Assembly (NCBI RefSeq): GCF_013128195.2
Contig: NZ_CP053452.2
Coordinates: 8,680,001 to 8,744,000, forward strand
Origin: Frigoriglobus tundricola
GTDB taxonomy: Bacteria > Planctomycetota > Planctomycetia > Gemmatales > Gemmataceae
Length of the DNA stretch: 64,000 nt
Reading direction: 5' to 3'
Positions 42,639-50,984 of the stretch are shown one piece after another (positions within the stretch are counted from its first letter, which is position 1; every line of letters starts with the position of its first letter). The notes beneath the pieces were generated by a model that was not told where the DNA came from, ran no database searches, and saw only the letters and a list, made by a program, of their open reading frames with translations. A program made the translations under genes and the position numbers.

Positions 42639-44039
42639 ATGGTTCGCCGGGTCAGTCAGTCGCTGGTCGCGTGGTTCCTCATCTGGGATCTCGCCCTCAC
42701 CGCGGGCGCGTGGCTCTGCGCGTATTTTCTCCGGTTCCATTCGGGGCTCTTTCACGCCAACCGCGGCGTCCCGTCGCTGGCCCTTTACCTCCGCGCGCTG
42801 CCGCTGGTGTTACTGGTCGGCGTCCTCGCGTTCCGCATCGCCGGCATGTACGAGGTCCACCGGTTGCGGCGGTTCCGTGAGGAGCTGTCGGCGGTGGCGC
42901 GGGGGGTCGCGCTCCTGGCCCTGTTGGTCATGGCCACGAGCTTCGCCCGGCAGGCGCAGTACGAGTCCCGCGGGGCAATGGTCATGTTCGCTCTGGGGAC
43001 GCTCGTCGGCATCGTCGTCGTCCGCCGGGTGAGTTGGACCGGGATGCGCCGGCTCCGCGCGCGGGGGGTGAACCAGAGCCACGCGATCGTCGTCGGCACC
43101 GGGCGCCTCGCCCGGCGGACGGTCCGCACGCTCCGGGCGGTGAACTGGTCCGGCATCCAGCCCATCGGCTACGTCGAAGACGAAGCGCACCGCGGTTCGG
43201 CGGCCGATCTGCCGGTTCTCGGCTCGATCGGCGACCTTCCGGAACTGGTGGCAGGGCACCACATCGAACACGTTTTCGTGGCTCTGCCCCTGAACCGCTA
43301 CGCCGATGCCCGCCGCGTTTTCGCGGCGCTGTCGCAAACGCTTGTGGACGTGCAACTTATCGCCGACCTGCCCGCGATGGCCGGGATGACGTTCACGACG
43401 ACGCAGATCCACGGAATGATGGTGGTGGGGCTGCGCGAGAACCCGCACCACGGGCTGAACGTGGTCGTGAAGCGGGCGATGGACGTGTTGCTCGCCTCTG
43501 TCGCGATCATCGTGCTCGCGCCGCTGATGGCACTCATTGCGGTGCTGATCAAGGTGACGAGCCCCGGCCCGGTCCTGTACCGGCAGGAGCGGTGTGGGCT
43601 CAACGGGCGGTCGTTCTGGATGCTGAAATTCCGCTCGCTGCGCGCCGACGCCGAGGCGAACGGCCCGCAGATGACCGCCGTCAACGACCCGCGCCGCACC
43701 CGGCTGGGTGCTTTGCTGCGCGCGACGAACTTGGACGAGCTGCCGCAGTTCTTCAACGTGCTGTGGGGCGACATGAGCATCGTCGGCCCGCGCCCGGAGC
43801 GGCCGGTGTTCGTCAGCAAGTTCGCCAAGACGATCCCGAACTACAACGCCCGCCACGCCGTGAAGGCCGGTATCACCGGCTGGGCACAGGTGAACGGCTG
43901 GCGGGGCAACTCGTCGCTCCGCAAGCGCGTCCAGTTCGATCTCTACTACATCAGTCACTGGAACCCGCTCTTCGACTTGCGGATCATGTTCCTGACCGTC
44001 TGGCGGATGCTGTTCTCCAAGCAGAAGCACGCCTATTAG
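42639..44039 (+). CDS. Undecaprenyl-phosphate sugar-1-phosphate transferase (exopolysaccharide initiation)
   Basis: 466 residues from the ATG at 42639 (AGGAGG about 15 bp upstream; the open frame to 42582 looks non-coding). It has an N-terminal four-helix membrane domain (LVAWFLIWDLALTAGAWLCAYF...), a central CoA-binding/Rossmann-like domain ('NQSHAIVVGTGRLARRTVRTL', 'PIGYVEDE'), then a membrane helix and the bacterial sugar transferase core: 'VVKRAMDVLLASVAIIVLAPLMALIAVLIK', 'GPVLYRQERCGLNGRSFWMLKFRSL', 'TRLGALLRATNLDELPQFFNVL' and 'GDMSIVGPRPERPVF'. This is the WcaJ/polyprenyl glycosylphosphotransferase layout. It starts lipid-linked synthesis of an extracellular polysaccharide. No other polysaccharide genes are adjacent. 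Confidence 0.92.
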   Translation: MVRRVSQSLVAWFLIWDLALTAGAWLCAYFLRFHSGLFHANRGVPSLALYLRALPLVLLVGVLAFRIAGMYEVHRLRRFREELSAVARGVALLALLVMATSFARQAQYESRGAMVMFALGTLVGIVVVRRVSWTGMRRLRARGVNQSHAIVVGTGRLARRTVRTLRAVNWSGIQPIGYVEDEAHRGSAADLPVLGSIGDLPELVAGHHIEHVFVALPLNRYADARRVFAALSQTLVDVQLIADLPAMAGMTFTTTQIHGMMVVGLRENPHHGLNVVVKRAMDVLLASVAIIVLAPLMALIAVLIKVTSPGPVLYRQERCGLNGRSFWMLKFRSLRADAEANGPQMTAVNDPRRTRLGALLRATNLDELPQFFNVLWGDMSIVGPRPERPVFVSKFAKTIPNYNARHAVKAGITGWAQVNGWRGNSSLRKRVQFDLYYISHWNPLFDLRIMFLTVWRMLFSKQKHAY

Positions 44040-44689
44040 CCGGACTGTGAGCGGAAAAGCGGAAATGTGGAAGAAGAACCATCCACAGAGTTCATAGACG
44101 GACGCAGATTAGAGAAGAGAACAACAGTGTCGGATCGGAAGCAAATAGGGAAATTTCCTGTCTTCACACTCTGAATACGTCTCCGTCGGCCTTCAATCGA
44201 CTCGACTCACGTGATTCTCTGCGTGTGCAGGGGTGCCCCCAGCCGGGCGGTGCGGTGTTCGGGAGGCTTGCGGTCCCCGACAGTCGGTGGTCGCACCGCG
44301 CGTATCGCAACGCGTTTCTTCGCGAAACGGCCCGCGCGCCGTCGCTGTCTCCGACAGCGACTCGCCCGAAAATCGCCCTTTCCCGGATGGCGGTGACGCG
44401 GTTCTCGACGCTACTCAGCGTTCCCAGGAATGTCACCAGCCGGATGACCCACAACTCCACATACGTGGGAAAATGTGTCACTCTTGAACGCGTAACGCAT
44501 AGCGGTTGATTCGTGGGTAGGCTGGACTACCGGATCGCTCTTCAGATCCACATCTGCACCCGCACGCGCACAAAACTTCGCCATTACGGCCTCTTTTCGC
44601 TTGCAGGAGACGCGTGGATCGGTCAGAAATTGATGAGTCTCTATTCACCCCAGCGTTTCGTCCATTCCATTGCCCAACGGAGACGCCCG
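44040..44689. other. 650-bp intergenic region, no gene recognised
   Basis: More AT-rich at the left (44040-44160). It contains a 9-bp perfect hairpin GTCGCTGTC/GACAGCGAC with a 3-nt loop at 44341-44361. The longest minus-strand frame (44164-44481) has mixed third-position bases and no motif. The plus-strand frame running in from 44513 is treated as leader of the next gene. Confidence 0.5.
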
Positions 44690-45049
44690 ATGTACCGAGC
44701 TGGTTTCCTGTCGTTGTTCGCCTGCCTGATCGTGTTGTCTGGCGGCAGCGTCGGCCAGGACAAGAAGGACGAGCCGAAGAAGGACGAGAAGAAAATCGAT
44801 AAGAAGGACGACACGGCGACGAAAGTGAAGGGCGTGCTGCCCCAAAACTGGAAAAAATTGGGGCTCACGGACACCCAGGTCCAAGACATTTACAAAATTC
44901 AGAATAAGTACAACGACGAGATCAACAAACTGGACTCAAAGATCAAGGAGCTGAAAGCCGTCCGCGACAAAGAAGAGCGCGCGGTGCTGACCCCGGAACA
45001 GAAGAAGCGGCTGGAAGAAATCCTGACCGGCAAAGACAAGGACAAGTGA
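44690..45049 (+). CDS. Small secreted Spy/CpxP-like helical protein
   Basis: 119 residues from the ATG at 44690, which opens the signal peptide MYRAGFLSLFACLIVLSGGSVGQ. A Lys/Asp-rich linker (DKKDEPKKDEKKIDKKDD) leads to a helical hairpin: 'LGLTDTQVQDIYKIQNKYN', then 'LDSKIKELKAVRDKEERAVLTPEQKKRLEEI'. The LTxxQ and LTPEQ elements are those of the Spy/CpxP family of periplasmic chaperones and stress sensors. The role here is inferred from that motif only. The next gene starts 6 bp after its stop, so the two are probably co-transcribed. Confidence 0.82.
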   Translation: MYRAGFLSLFACLIVLSGGSVGQDKKDEPKKDEKKIDKKDDTATKVKGVLPQNWKKLGLTDTQVQDIYKIQNKYNDEINKLDSKIKELKAVRDKEERAVLTPEQKKRLEEILTGKDKDK

Positions 45050-45055
45050 CCCCCG

Positions 45056-45430
45056 ATGGGCGTGGACTGCACCGTTCGTTTCCCCGCCGGCTCCGTGCCG
45101 GCGTGGGACTCCGTGAAGAGCCAACTCGCCCGCGTCGGCGAATCGGCCCCGCTGCGCATGATCGACGGCCTTCCGGCGTTCCCCGATGAAACGCCCGACG
45201 AGGGCTGGCGCGAACTCCGGATCGGTTTTACGGCCGGTATGGTCACCCTCCGCAAGGGTACCGAGGCGCTCACCTGTGTTGTTTGGGGCAACGCGGATGC
45301 GGCCCTGTTCGCGGCACGCGATCACTTGGCCTGGGCGTGTGCCGCGGCCGGGTCGGGCGTGGTCGAGACACCTTCGGGCGAGGTTCCCGCACCCGAATTC
45401 GCCCGTCTCGCAGGCATTTCTCCGGCATAA
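45056..45430 (+). CDS. Hypothetical cytoplasmic protein
   Basis: 124 residues, no signal peptide. Alternating strands and helices ('MGVDCTVRFPAGSVPAWDSV', 'ELRIGFTAGMVTLRKGTEALTCVVWG', then 'AARDHLAWACAAAGSGVV') suggest a small alpha/beta domain. No family recognised. It follows the Spy-like gene by 6 bp and precedes lpxD by about 200 bp. Codon use is typical of the genome. Confidence 0.7.
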   Translation: MGVDCTVRFPAGSVPAWDSVKSQLARVGESAPLRMIDGLPAFPDETPDEGWRELRIGFTAGMVTLRKGTEALTCVVWGNADAALFAARDHLAWACAAAGSGVVETPSGEVPAPEFARLAGISPA

Positions 45431-45626
45431 CCGTCACGGTTGCCCACAGCGCACGGCCGGACTCGGGTTTCGGCCTCTCTCCGACATTCCCGTGAAGTCG
45501 ATACTCCTCCAAGTCCGCTGAGGCCCGCCCCGCCGGTTGGGGTTGCCCGCTCGGCTTATGTTCGCTAACTTTCGCGAACTCCGGGCGACCGGTCTTTCCG
45601 CGCGGCACGGAAGAAGGGAATTCACC

Positions 45627-46652
45627 GTGAACGTCACCGTCCGGCAACTGGCCGAGTGGGTGAGTGGCGAGGTTCTGGGCGATCCGGACCTCTCGATCAC
45701 GAACGCCCGCGCCCTCACCGAAGCCGGTCCGGGCGACATCACCTTTGTCGAAACGGACAAGAACCTGTCGGCGTGGAACGCCAGTAAGGCTTCCGCCGCC
45801 GTCGTTGGTGCGTCCGTCCCGAAGAGCGAGCGCCCGCTGATCCGTGTCGCTGATCCGCTGATGGCGTTCGCGGACATCGTCCGGCACCTGCGCGGGCACC
45901 CCGCTGAGCCCCGCGGCGTCATCCACGCCAGCGCGCACGTTCACCCCACAGCCCGACTCGACCCCGGCGTCACCGTGGGTCCGTTCGCGGTCATCGGTGA
46001 GGGCACCCAGCTCGGTGAGAACACGACGGTGGGTGCCGGCACTGTGATCGGTCGTTTCTGCAAGTTGGGACGGGACAATGTCTTGCACCCGCGCGTCGTG
46101 CTGTATGACGACTGCGTCTTCGGTGACCGCGTGACCGTCCACGCCGGAGCGGTGATCGGCGCCGAGGGGTTCGGCTACCGTGCGGCCCAGGAAGGTGCTC
46201 ATATCAAGGTGCCCCAACTCGGCGGCGTGGAGGTCGAGAACGACGTCGAGATCGGGGCCGGATCGGCCATCGCACGGGGCACCTTCGGTCCCACGCGCAT
46301 TGGGGTCGGCACCAAGATCGACAACTTGGTTCAGATCGGGAACAACAGCCGGATCGGCAGGCACAATCTGCTGTGCGGGCAAGTCGGCATCGCCGACTCG
46401 TGCGTCACCGGCGATTACACGGTCATGGCCGGCCAGGTGGGCGTCGCGGACCACATCACCATCGGCAAACAGGTGATCATCGGGGCCAAATCGGGCGTCA
46501 TTTGTGACGTTCCCGACGGGACGACCGTGTTCGGCTCCCCGGCCGGTCCCGGCAACGAACAATTGCGGATGCTGATCATTCTCAAGAAGGTGCCCGAACT
46601 CCGCAACGAGGTGAAGCAGATTAAGAAGTTCCTCGGCATGGGGGACGAGTGA
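45627..46652 (+). CDS. lpxD: UDP-3-O-(3-hydroxyacyl)glucosamine N-acyltransferase
   Basis: 341 residues from GTG at 45627 (AAGGGA 8 bp upstream), the usual LpxD length; the open frame upstream to 45537 looks non-coding. The N-terminal domain ('LAEWVSGEVLGDPDLSITNARALTEAGPGDITFVE') is the LpxD-specific uridine-binding domain. The remainder is a left-handed beta-helix of hexapeptide repeats ('ASAHVHPTARLDPGVTVGPFAVIGEG'), with 'VTVHAGAVIGAEGFGY' holding the catalytic His region, and 'LVQIGNNSRIGRHNLLCGQVGIADSCVTGDY'. It adds the N-linked hydroxyacyl chain from acyl-ACP in lipid A synthesis. Stop overlaps the lpxI start (GTGA), a coupled pair. Confidence 0.95.
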   Translation: MNVTVRQLAEWVSGEVLGDPDLSITNARALTEAGPGDITFVETDKNLSAWNASKASAAVVGASVPKSERPLIRVADPLMAFADIVRHLRGHPAEPRGVIHASAHVHPTARLDPGVTVGPFAVIGEGTQLGENTTVGAGTVIGRFCKLGRDNVLHPRVVLYDDCVFGDRVTVHAGAVIGAEGFGYRAAQEGAHIKVPQLGGVEVENDVEIGAGSAIARGTFGPTRIGVGTKIDNLVQIGNNSRIGRHNLLCGQVGIADSCVTGDYTVMAGQVGVADHITIGKQVIIGAKSGVICDVPDGTTVFGSPAGPGNEQLRMLIILKKVPELRNEVKQIKKFLGMGDE

Positions 46653-47584
46653 AGATGACCACCGGCCTGCACCCGTTTGGAACCACCGCACCGGTCCGGT
46701 TCGGCGCCCGTGAGCCAGTCGGGCTCGTGGCCGGTGCCGGGCGGTTCCCGATCGTGTTCGCGGAAAAGGCGCGCGCGAGCGGCCTTCGGGTTGTGTGCGT
46801 GGGCCTGGCCGGGATGGCCGATCCGGCGCTACGGGAGCTGTGTAGCGAGTTCACGTGGCTCGGTCGGGCGTCGGTCGGGTCCGTGATCCGGACGTTCCGC
46901 CGCGGCGGCGTGCGCCGGTGGACGATGGCCGGAAAGGTGGAGAAGCGGGTCCTGTTCCGACCGTGGCGGTGGCTGCACCTCGTTCCCGACTGGCGGCTCT
47001 TGCGCTTCTGGTTCTTCCGCCGGCGGCGCGGAAATAATGACGATTCACTGTTGCTCGGCCTGATCGACGAGTTCCGACCGTGGGGGTTGGAGTGCGTCTC
47101 GGCCCTGGACCTGTGTCCGGAGTTGCTCGTGAAGGAAGGCGCACTGACGCGGCGGACGGTCTCGACGACCGAGGCGCGGGACATCGAGTTCGGCTGGGGC
47201 CTGGCCCGTGAAATGGGCCGGCTGGACGTGGGGCAGAGCGTGATGGTACGGGACCGGGCCGTGCTCGCTGTCGAGGCGATCGAGGGCACCGACCTGGCGA
47301 TCACCCGGGCCGGCGAGCTGTGCCGCAAGGGCGGCTTCGTGGTCGTCAAAGTGGCCAAGCCCGAACAGGACCGCCGGTTCGATGTGCCGACGGTCGGCAC
47401 CCAGACCATCGAGACGATGCGCGCCTCGGGCGCGACGGCGCTCGCGATCGAGGCGGGGCGTACCATCATACTGGACGAAGCTGCAACGGTTGCCCTGGCC
47501 GATAGATACGGGATCGCGATAACGAGCCTCACCGACCCCGCGGCGCCGAACCCTGTTCCCTTTTCACCGGGCGGGCGGGTATAA
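46649..47584 (+). CDS. lpxI: UDP-2,3-diacylglucosamine pyrophosphatase LpxI
   Basis: 311 residues. LpxI hydrolyses UDP-2,3-diacylglucosamine to lipid X and UMP, in place of LpxH. The N-terminal domain opens 'GLVAGAGRFPIVFAEKARASGLRVVCVGL' and continues 'MAGKVEKRVLF...DDSLLLGLIDEF'. The C-terminal domain has 'EFGWGLAREMGRLDVGQSVMVRDRAVLAVEAIEGTD', 'KGGFVVVKVAKPEQDRRFDVPTVGTQTIETM' and 'ALAIEAGRTIILD', all diagnostic of LpxI. GTG at 46649 overlaps the lpxD stop by 4 bp; ATG at 46655 is the alternative start. Using LpxI is common outside the proteobacteria with LpxH. Confidence 0.95.
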   Translation: MKMTTGLHPFGTTAPVRFGAREPVGLVAGAGRFPIVFAEKARASGLRVVCVGLAGMADPALRELCSEFTWLGRASVGSVIRTFRRGGVRRWTMAGKVEKRVLFRPWRWLHLVPDWRLLRFWFFRRRRGNNDDSLLLGLIDEFRPWGLECVSALDLCPELLVKEGALTRRTVSTTEARDIEFGWGLAREMGRLDVGQSVMVRDRAVLAVEAIEGTDLAITRAGELCRKGGFVVVKVAKPEQDRRFDVPTVGTQTIETMRASGATALAIEAGRTIILDEAATVALADRYGIAITSLTDPAAPNPVPFSPGGRV

Positions 47585-47692
47585 CTAACGCTGCACCCGT
47601 CGTATTCGCACCTGCGGACGGCCCGTCGCCCGCCCCGCGCCCGGTGTTGTGGCCCTCCGTCACCGACAGTGCCCGCCTGGTACGTCCGCATC

Positions 47693-49201
47693 ATGGGCTC
47701 GATGTCGTTCCTGCTCCCGAACCCGCTGCCCGCCGCCGCCGAGGCGACGCTGCGGAGCGCGTGCCTTGCCGCAACGGCCAGCTACTTCGACCAGACGCCC
47801 GTCCCCACGACGCTCCTAACGGTCGGCGACTGTCTCACCCTCACCCGCACCCAGAACGAGAGCGGGTACCTCGTCCTCCCGTGGCCCGTCGCGCCGTTCG
47901 GGACGCTTGTGGTCTCGACCACGACGCTCCGGGAGCGGGACGCGCCGTACCGGCTGCTCGTGGAACTCGCGCGGGGCAAGCTCAACCAGGTGCGGGGGCA
48001 GACGGCGGAGTGGCAAGAGATCGGCCTGCGCACCGCGCCGGATTTCGACCTCGCGCTGGCGGACGCCACCCGGGACTTCGGCCGCGCCGCTCTGGCCGAG
48101 GCCCCGGCCGAGGCGGACGCCCTCGCCACCCGGGTGCTGGAGCAGGCGCACGGTCTCGCCGACCGGCTCGCGCGCGATTACATCGAACAGATGTTCGCCA
48201 CGCGGCACGCCGCCGACGGCCCGCTCGACACCCGTTTCGCGGCCCGTTTCGTGCGGGCGCCGCGCCTCGCCGCCGCGGAGGAGTACGGCCGCACGTTCAC
48301 CGCGACCAGCGTCTCGTTCCGCTGGTGCGACGTCGAACCCAGCGAATCGCAGTACGACTGGACGGAGGCGGACGCGGCGGTCGCGGCGGCCCGCGCCGCG
48401 GGGCCGGCCGTGACCATCGGACCGGTGATCGATCTCGCCCCCGGGATGCTTCCGGCGTGGGCGATCGATGGGGACGCGGACCTTCCGACGCTGGCCGCGT
48501 ACATGTGCGACTACCTGGAAACCGCGATCAGCCGGTACAAGGGCGACGTGCGGCGCTGGATCATCTGTGGCGGGTTCAACCAGGCCGACGCATGCGGGCT
48601 AGTCGATGATGACCGGCTGCGGCTGGCGTTCCGGCTGTTCGAGGCCGCGGCCCAGGTCGATCCGAACCTCGAACTGGTCCTCAGCGTCGCCCAACCGTGG
48701 GGCGACTATCTGGTGGCCGCGGACCAGACCATCTCCCCGCTCACCTTCCCGGACGATCTCATGCGGGCCGGGGTGCGGTTAGCGGCGGTGGAACTCGAAT
48801 TCCGCATCGGCGCGCGGCCCCGCGGCAGCCTGCCGCGCGACCTGCTCGATGCGGCCCGCATCCTCGACGTATTCGGGCTGCTCGGCGTTCCGCTCGAAGT
48901 CGTGTTGAGTTTTCCGTCGTGCGACGAGCGCGACCCGCTGGCGGCGGACCACCAGCAGTCCGTCTGGAAACCGGGCTGGCTGACCGGTCCCTCACCGGCC
49001 ACCCAAGCGGCGTGGGGAGGGGCTTATGCGGCGCTCGCGCTCTGCTGGCCGCAAGTGCGAGCTCTCACGTGGGACAACTGGTGCGACGCCGATCCGCACC
49101 TCGTGCCGTTTGCGGGACTGATCGACGCCGCGGGCCGGCCCAAACCACTTCTTGGCCGCCTCCGGACCCTTCGGACCGAACACCTTGATGTAATCCGGTA
49201 A
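47693..49201 (+). CDS. GH10-like TIM-barrel protein lacking the acid/base Glu
   Basis: About 502 residues. No ribosome-binding site decides between ATG 47693, ATG 47702 and GTG 47669. The first 190 residues are a separate domain ('YLVLPWPVAPFGTLVVSTTTL'), like the carbohydrate-binding lead of planctomycete GH10-like proteins. The barrel shows xylanase landmarks: 'SVSFRWCDVEPSESQYDWTEADA', 'GPVIDLAPGMLPAWA', 'ISRYKGDVRRWIICGGFNQAD', 'GVRLAAVELEFRIG' and 'VRALTWDNWCDADPHL'. In GH10 the fourth-strand motif is 'WDVVNE'; here it reads WIICGGFN, so the acid/base Glu is missing, while the nucleophile-like Glu (VELEF) remains. No signal peptide. It may bind carbohydrate or act by another mechanism. 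Confidence 0.7.
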   Translation: MGSMSFLLPNPLPAAAEATLRSACLAATASYFDQTPVPTTLLTVGDCLTLTRTQNESGYLVLPWPVAPFGTLVVSTTTLRERDAPYRLLVELARGKLNQVRGQTAEWQEIGLRTAPDFDLALADATRDFGRAALAEAPAEADALATRVLEQAHGLADRLARDYIEQMFATRHAADGPLDTRFAARFVRAPRLAAAEEYGRTFTATSVSFRWCDVEPSESQYDWTEADAAVAAARAAGPAVTIGPVIDLAPGMLPAWAIDGDADLPTLAAYMCDYLETAISRYKGDVRRWIICGGFNQADACGLVDDDRLRLAFRLFEAAAQVDPNLELVLSVAQPWGDYLVAADQTISPLTFPDDLMRAGVRLAAVELEFRIGARPRGSLPRDLLDAARILDVFGLLGVPLEVVLSFPSCDERDPLAADHQQSVWKPGWLTGPSPATQAAWGGAYAALALCWPQVRALTWDNWCDADPHLVPFAGLIDAAGRPKPLLGRLRTLRTEHLDVIR

Positions 49202-49597
49202 AACGCGGTTCACTATTTCGGGCTTAATCGTCAAGATAAAGGCGCCCGCCGCGAACAGTTAGCTGGCAGCCTCATCCCGGGCGTTTGCAGCCGCATGCGC
49301 CCGTACCGGTTCGAACAATTTTTTCGGATTCCTTCTGCAAGAATTCGAGACGGAATCGTTCGTGTGTGGGCATATTACCTATGCTGAGCGTACCAACGGT
49401 GCCGGGAGAATTCCGTTGAGAGTGAAAGCGACCTGATCTCGCTGGCGTTTTGTACTGCGGACCTTGGATGGATGCGCAGGCCGCGGTATGAACTTATTGT
49501 GGGGTGACCCCACCCCGTGATGCGGACTCGCAAAAAAAACCGCACACACTCAAACCGCTTCCGTTCCACCCCGTACCGACACGAGGGAGGTACTCCG
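49202..49597. other. 396-bp intergenic region, no gene recognised
   Basis: Moderately AT-rich in the middle (49310-49400). No convincing reading frame, tRNA or perfect hairpin was found. A run of eight A at 49531-49538 lies within the leader of the next gene. Confidence 0.5.
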
Positions 49598-50854
49598 ATG
49601 TCGGAGCGCGATCGCGAAACCGACGGCCCCGCCGGTGCCCCTCACACGGTCGCCGGGTACCGTCTTTTGCGCAAGATCGGCGACGGCGGCATGAGTGCGG
49701 TTTACCAGAGTTACGACGTCGCCGCCGCCCGCCCGGTCGCGGTCAAGGTTCTCGCCGATCACCTGGCCGAACAGCCCGAGTTCGTCGGCCGGTTCTACCG
49801 CGAGGCGCGCCTGAGCCGCGTACTCGAACACGCGCACGTCGTTCAGGGGTACGCCTCCGGGTTCGACCCCGAGGCCGGGAAACACTTCCTCGTCTTGGAG
49901 TACATTGACGGCCCGTCGGCGCACGGCGCGCTCCTCCGCCTCGGCCGCTTGTCGGTCGGCATGGCCGTGCGGATCGGTATCGACATCGCGCTGGCGCTCG
50001 AGTTCCTCCACGAGCGCCAGTACGTCCACCGGGACGTGAAGCCGGACAACATCCTGCTGCACCCGGACGGCGGCGCGAAACTGGCCGATCTCGGCCTGGC
50101 GAAGCGCCTCAACGACGACTCCCAACTGACCTCCATTCACCAGGGCGTGGGCACCTCCTACTACATGCCCTACGAACAGGCGGTGAACGCGAACCTCGTG
50201 GACGGCCGCAGCGACATTTTCGCGCTCGGTGCGACGCTGTACCACCTCCTGACCGGCGAGGTGCCGTTCCCCGGCGCCACCCACGACGAGGTGGTGCGCG
50301 ACAAGTGGCACGGCACCTTCCGACCGCTTCGTGAGGCCAACCCGGCCGTGCCGGCGGAGGTGGCCGAACTGGTCGAGGGGACGCTCGCGTGCGACCCCCG
50401 CGCCCGCATTCAGAAGGCGGGACGGCTCGCGGCGGCGCTCGACGCAACGAAACTCGCTACACGGCTCCCGTCGTTCGCCCACGCGGCAGCGGCACACGAA
50501 CCCGCGCCCCCCTGCGACGCGCCCACTCGGACCGACCACCACGTCCCGCTCCCGCCGGCGGGCGGTGCACCTTCGGCGCCCCCGCCGCCCATCACGCTCG
50601 GTGGCGGCGCGGCGTTCGTACCCCGCCTGGTCGCGGGCCACTCGAAGCGCCCGGTGCCGGCGACCGCCCCGAACCCGCCCCGATCCCGCGGCTGGCTGTG
50701 GGTGGTCGGAGCCGGTGCGCTGGTACTCGCGGCCCTCGCGCAGCAGGTCGCGCGGTCCCACTTCTCTGAAGAGCCGAACCGACCGGCTCACAGGCCGATC
50801 GTTCCGAAGGTGACGAAGCAGACCGATGGCCTCACCACGGCCTCGTCCCGATAG
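49598..50854 (+). CDS. Membrane-anchored Hanks-type Ser/Thr protein kinase
   Basis: 418 residues from the ATG at 49598 (GGGAGG 8 bp upstream). Kinase domain about 22-285: 'YRLLRKIGDGGMSAVYQSYD' (glycine loop), 'PVAVKVLADHL' (Lys about 49), 'YVHRDVKPDNILLH' (about 144), 'KLADLGLAKR' (DLG in place of DFG, common in planctomycete kinases), 'GTSYYMPYEQAVNANLVDGRSDIFALGATLYHLLTGEVPF'. A Pro/Ala-rich linker leads to one transmembrane helix (about 366-385, 'WLWVVGAGALVLAALAQQVA') and a short extracytoplasmic tail of about 30 residues, too small to be a sensor domain. A strong terminator follows, so it is the last gene of its transcript. Confidence 0.93.
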   Translation: MSERDRETDGPAGAPHTVAGYRLLRKIGDGGMSAVYQSYDVAAARPVAVKVLADHLAEQPEFVGRFYREARLSRVLEHAHVVQGYASGFDPEAGKHFLVLEYIDGPSAHGALLRLGRLSVGMAVRIGIDIALALEFLHERQYVHRDVKPDNILLHPDGGAKLADLGLAKRLNDDSQLTSIHQGVGTSYYMPYEQAVNANLVDGRSDIFALGATLYHLLTGEVPFPGATHDEVVRDKWHGTFRPLREANPAVPAEVAELVEGTLACDPRARIQKAGRLAAALDATKLATRLPSFAHAAAAHEPAPPCDAPTRTDHHVPLPPAGGAPSAPPPPITLGGGAAFVPRLVAGHSKRPVPATAPNPPRSRGWLWVVGAGALVLAALAQQVARSHFSEEPNRPAHRPIVPKVTKQTDGLTTASSR

Positions 50855-50868
50855 TCCTTCACTTCCCT

Positions 50869-50915
50869 CCGAGCGACAGAAAGGTCCGCCACCGGCGGAC
50901 CTTTCTGTCGCTCGG
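50869..50915. terminator. Perfect 22-bp hairpin after the kinase gene
   Basis: The arms 50869-50890 and 50894-50915 (CCGAGCGACAGAAAGG... and its exact complement) enclose an ACC triloop. It lies 14 bp after the kinase stop. There is no long T-run after it, but the stem is very stable in both directions. Confidence 0.8.
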
Positions 50916-50984
50916 GGTGCTTCCGTTACGCGCACAGAGCCGGCGCGGAGATCGAATGCGGGCCTCGAAACGGGCAGTGCGGAA

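Noticed and set aside
44164-44481. 105-codon minus-strand frame in the gap before the Spy-like gene
   Set aside because: Third-position bases are mixed, no motif and no ribosome-binding site.
48992-49234. Minus-strand frame starting with a plausible peptide at the end of the GH10-like gene
   Set aside because: It overlaps the conserved end of the barrel gene, and the later part is Arg/Ser-rich shadow.
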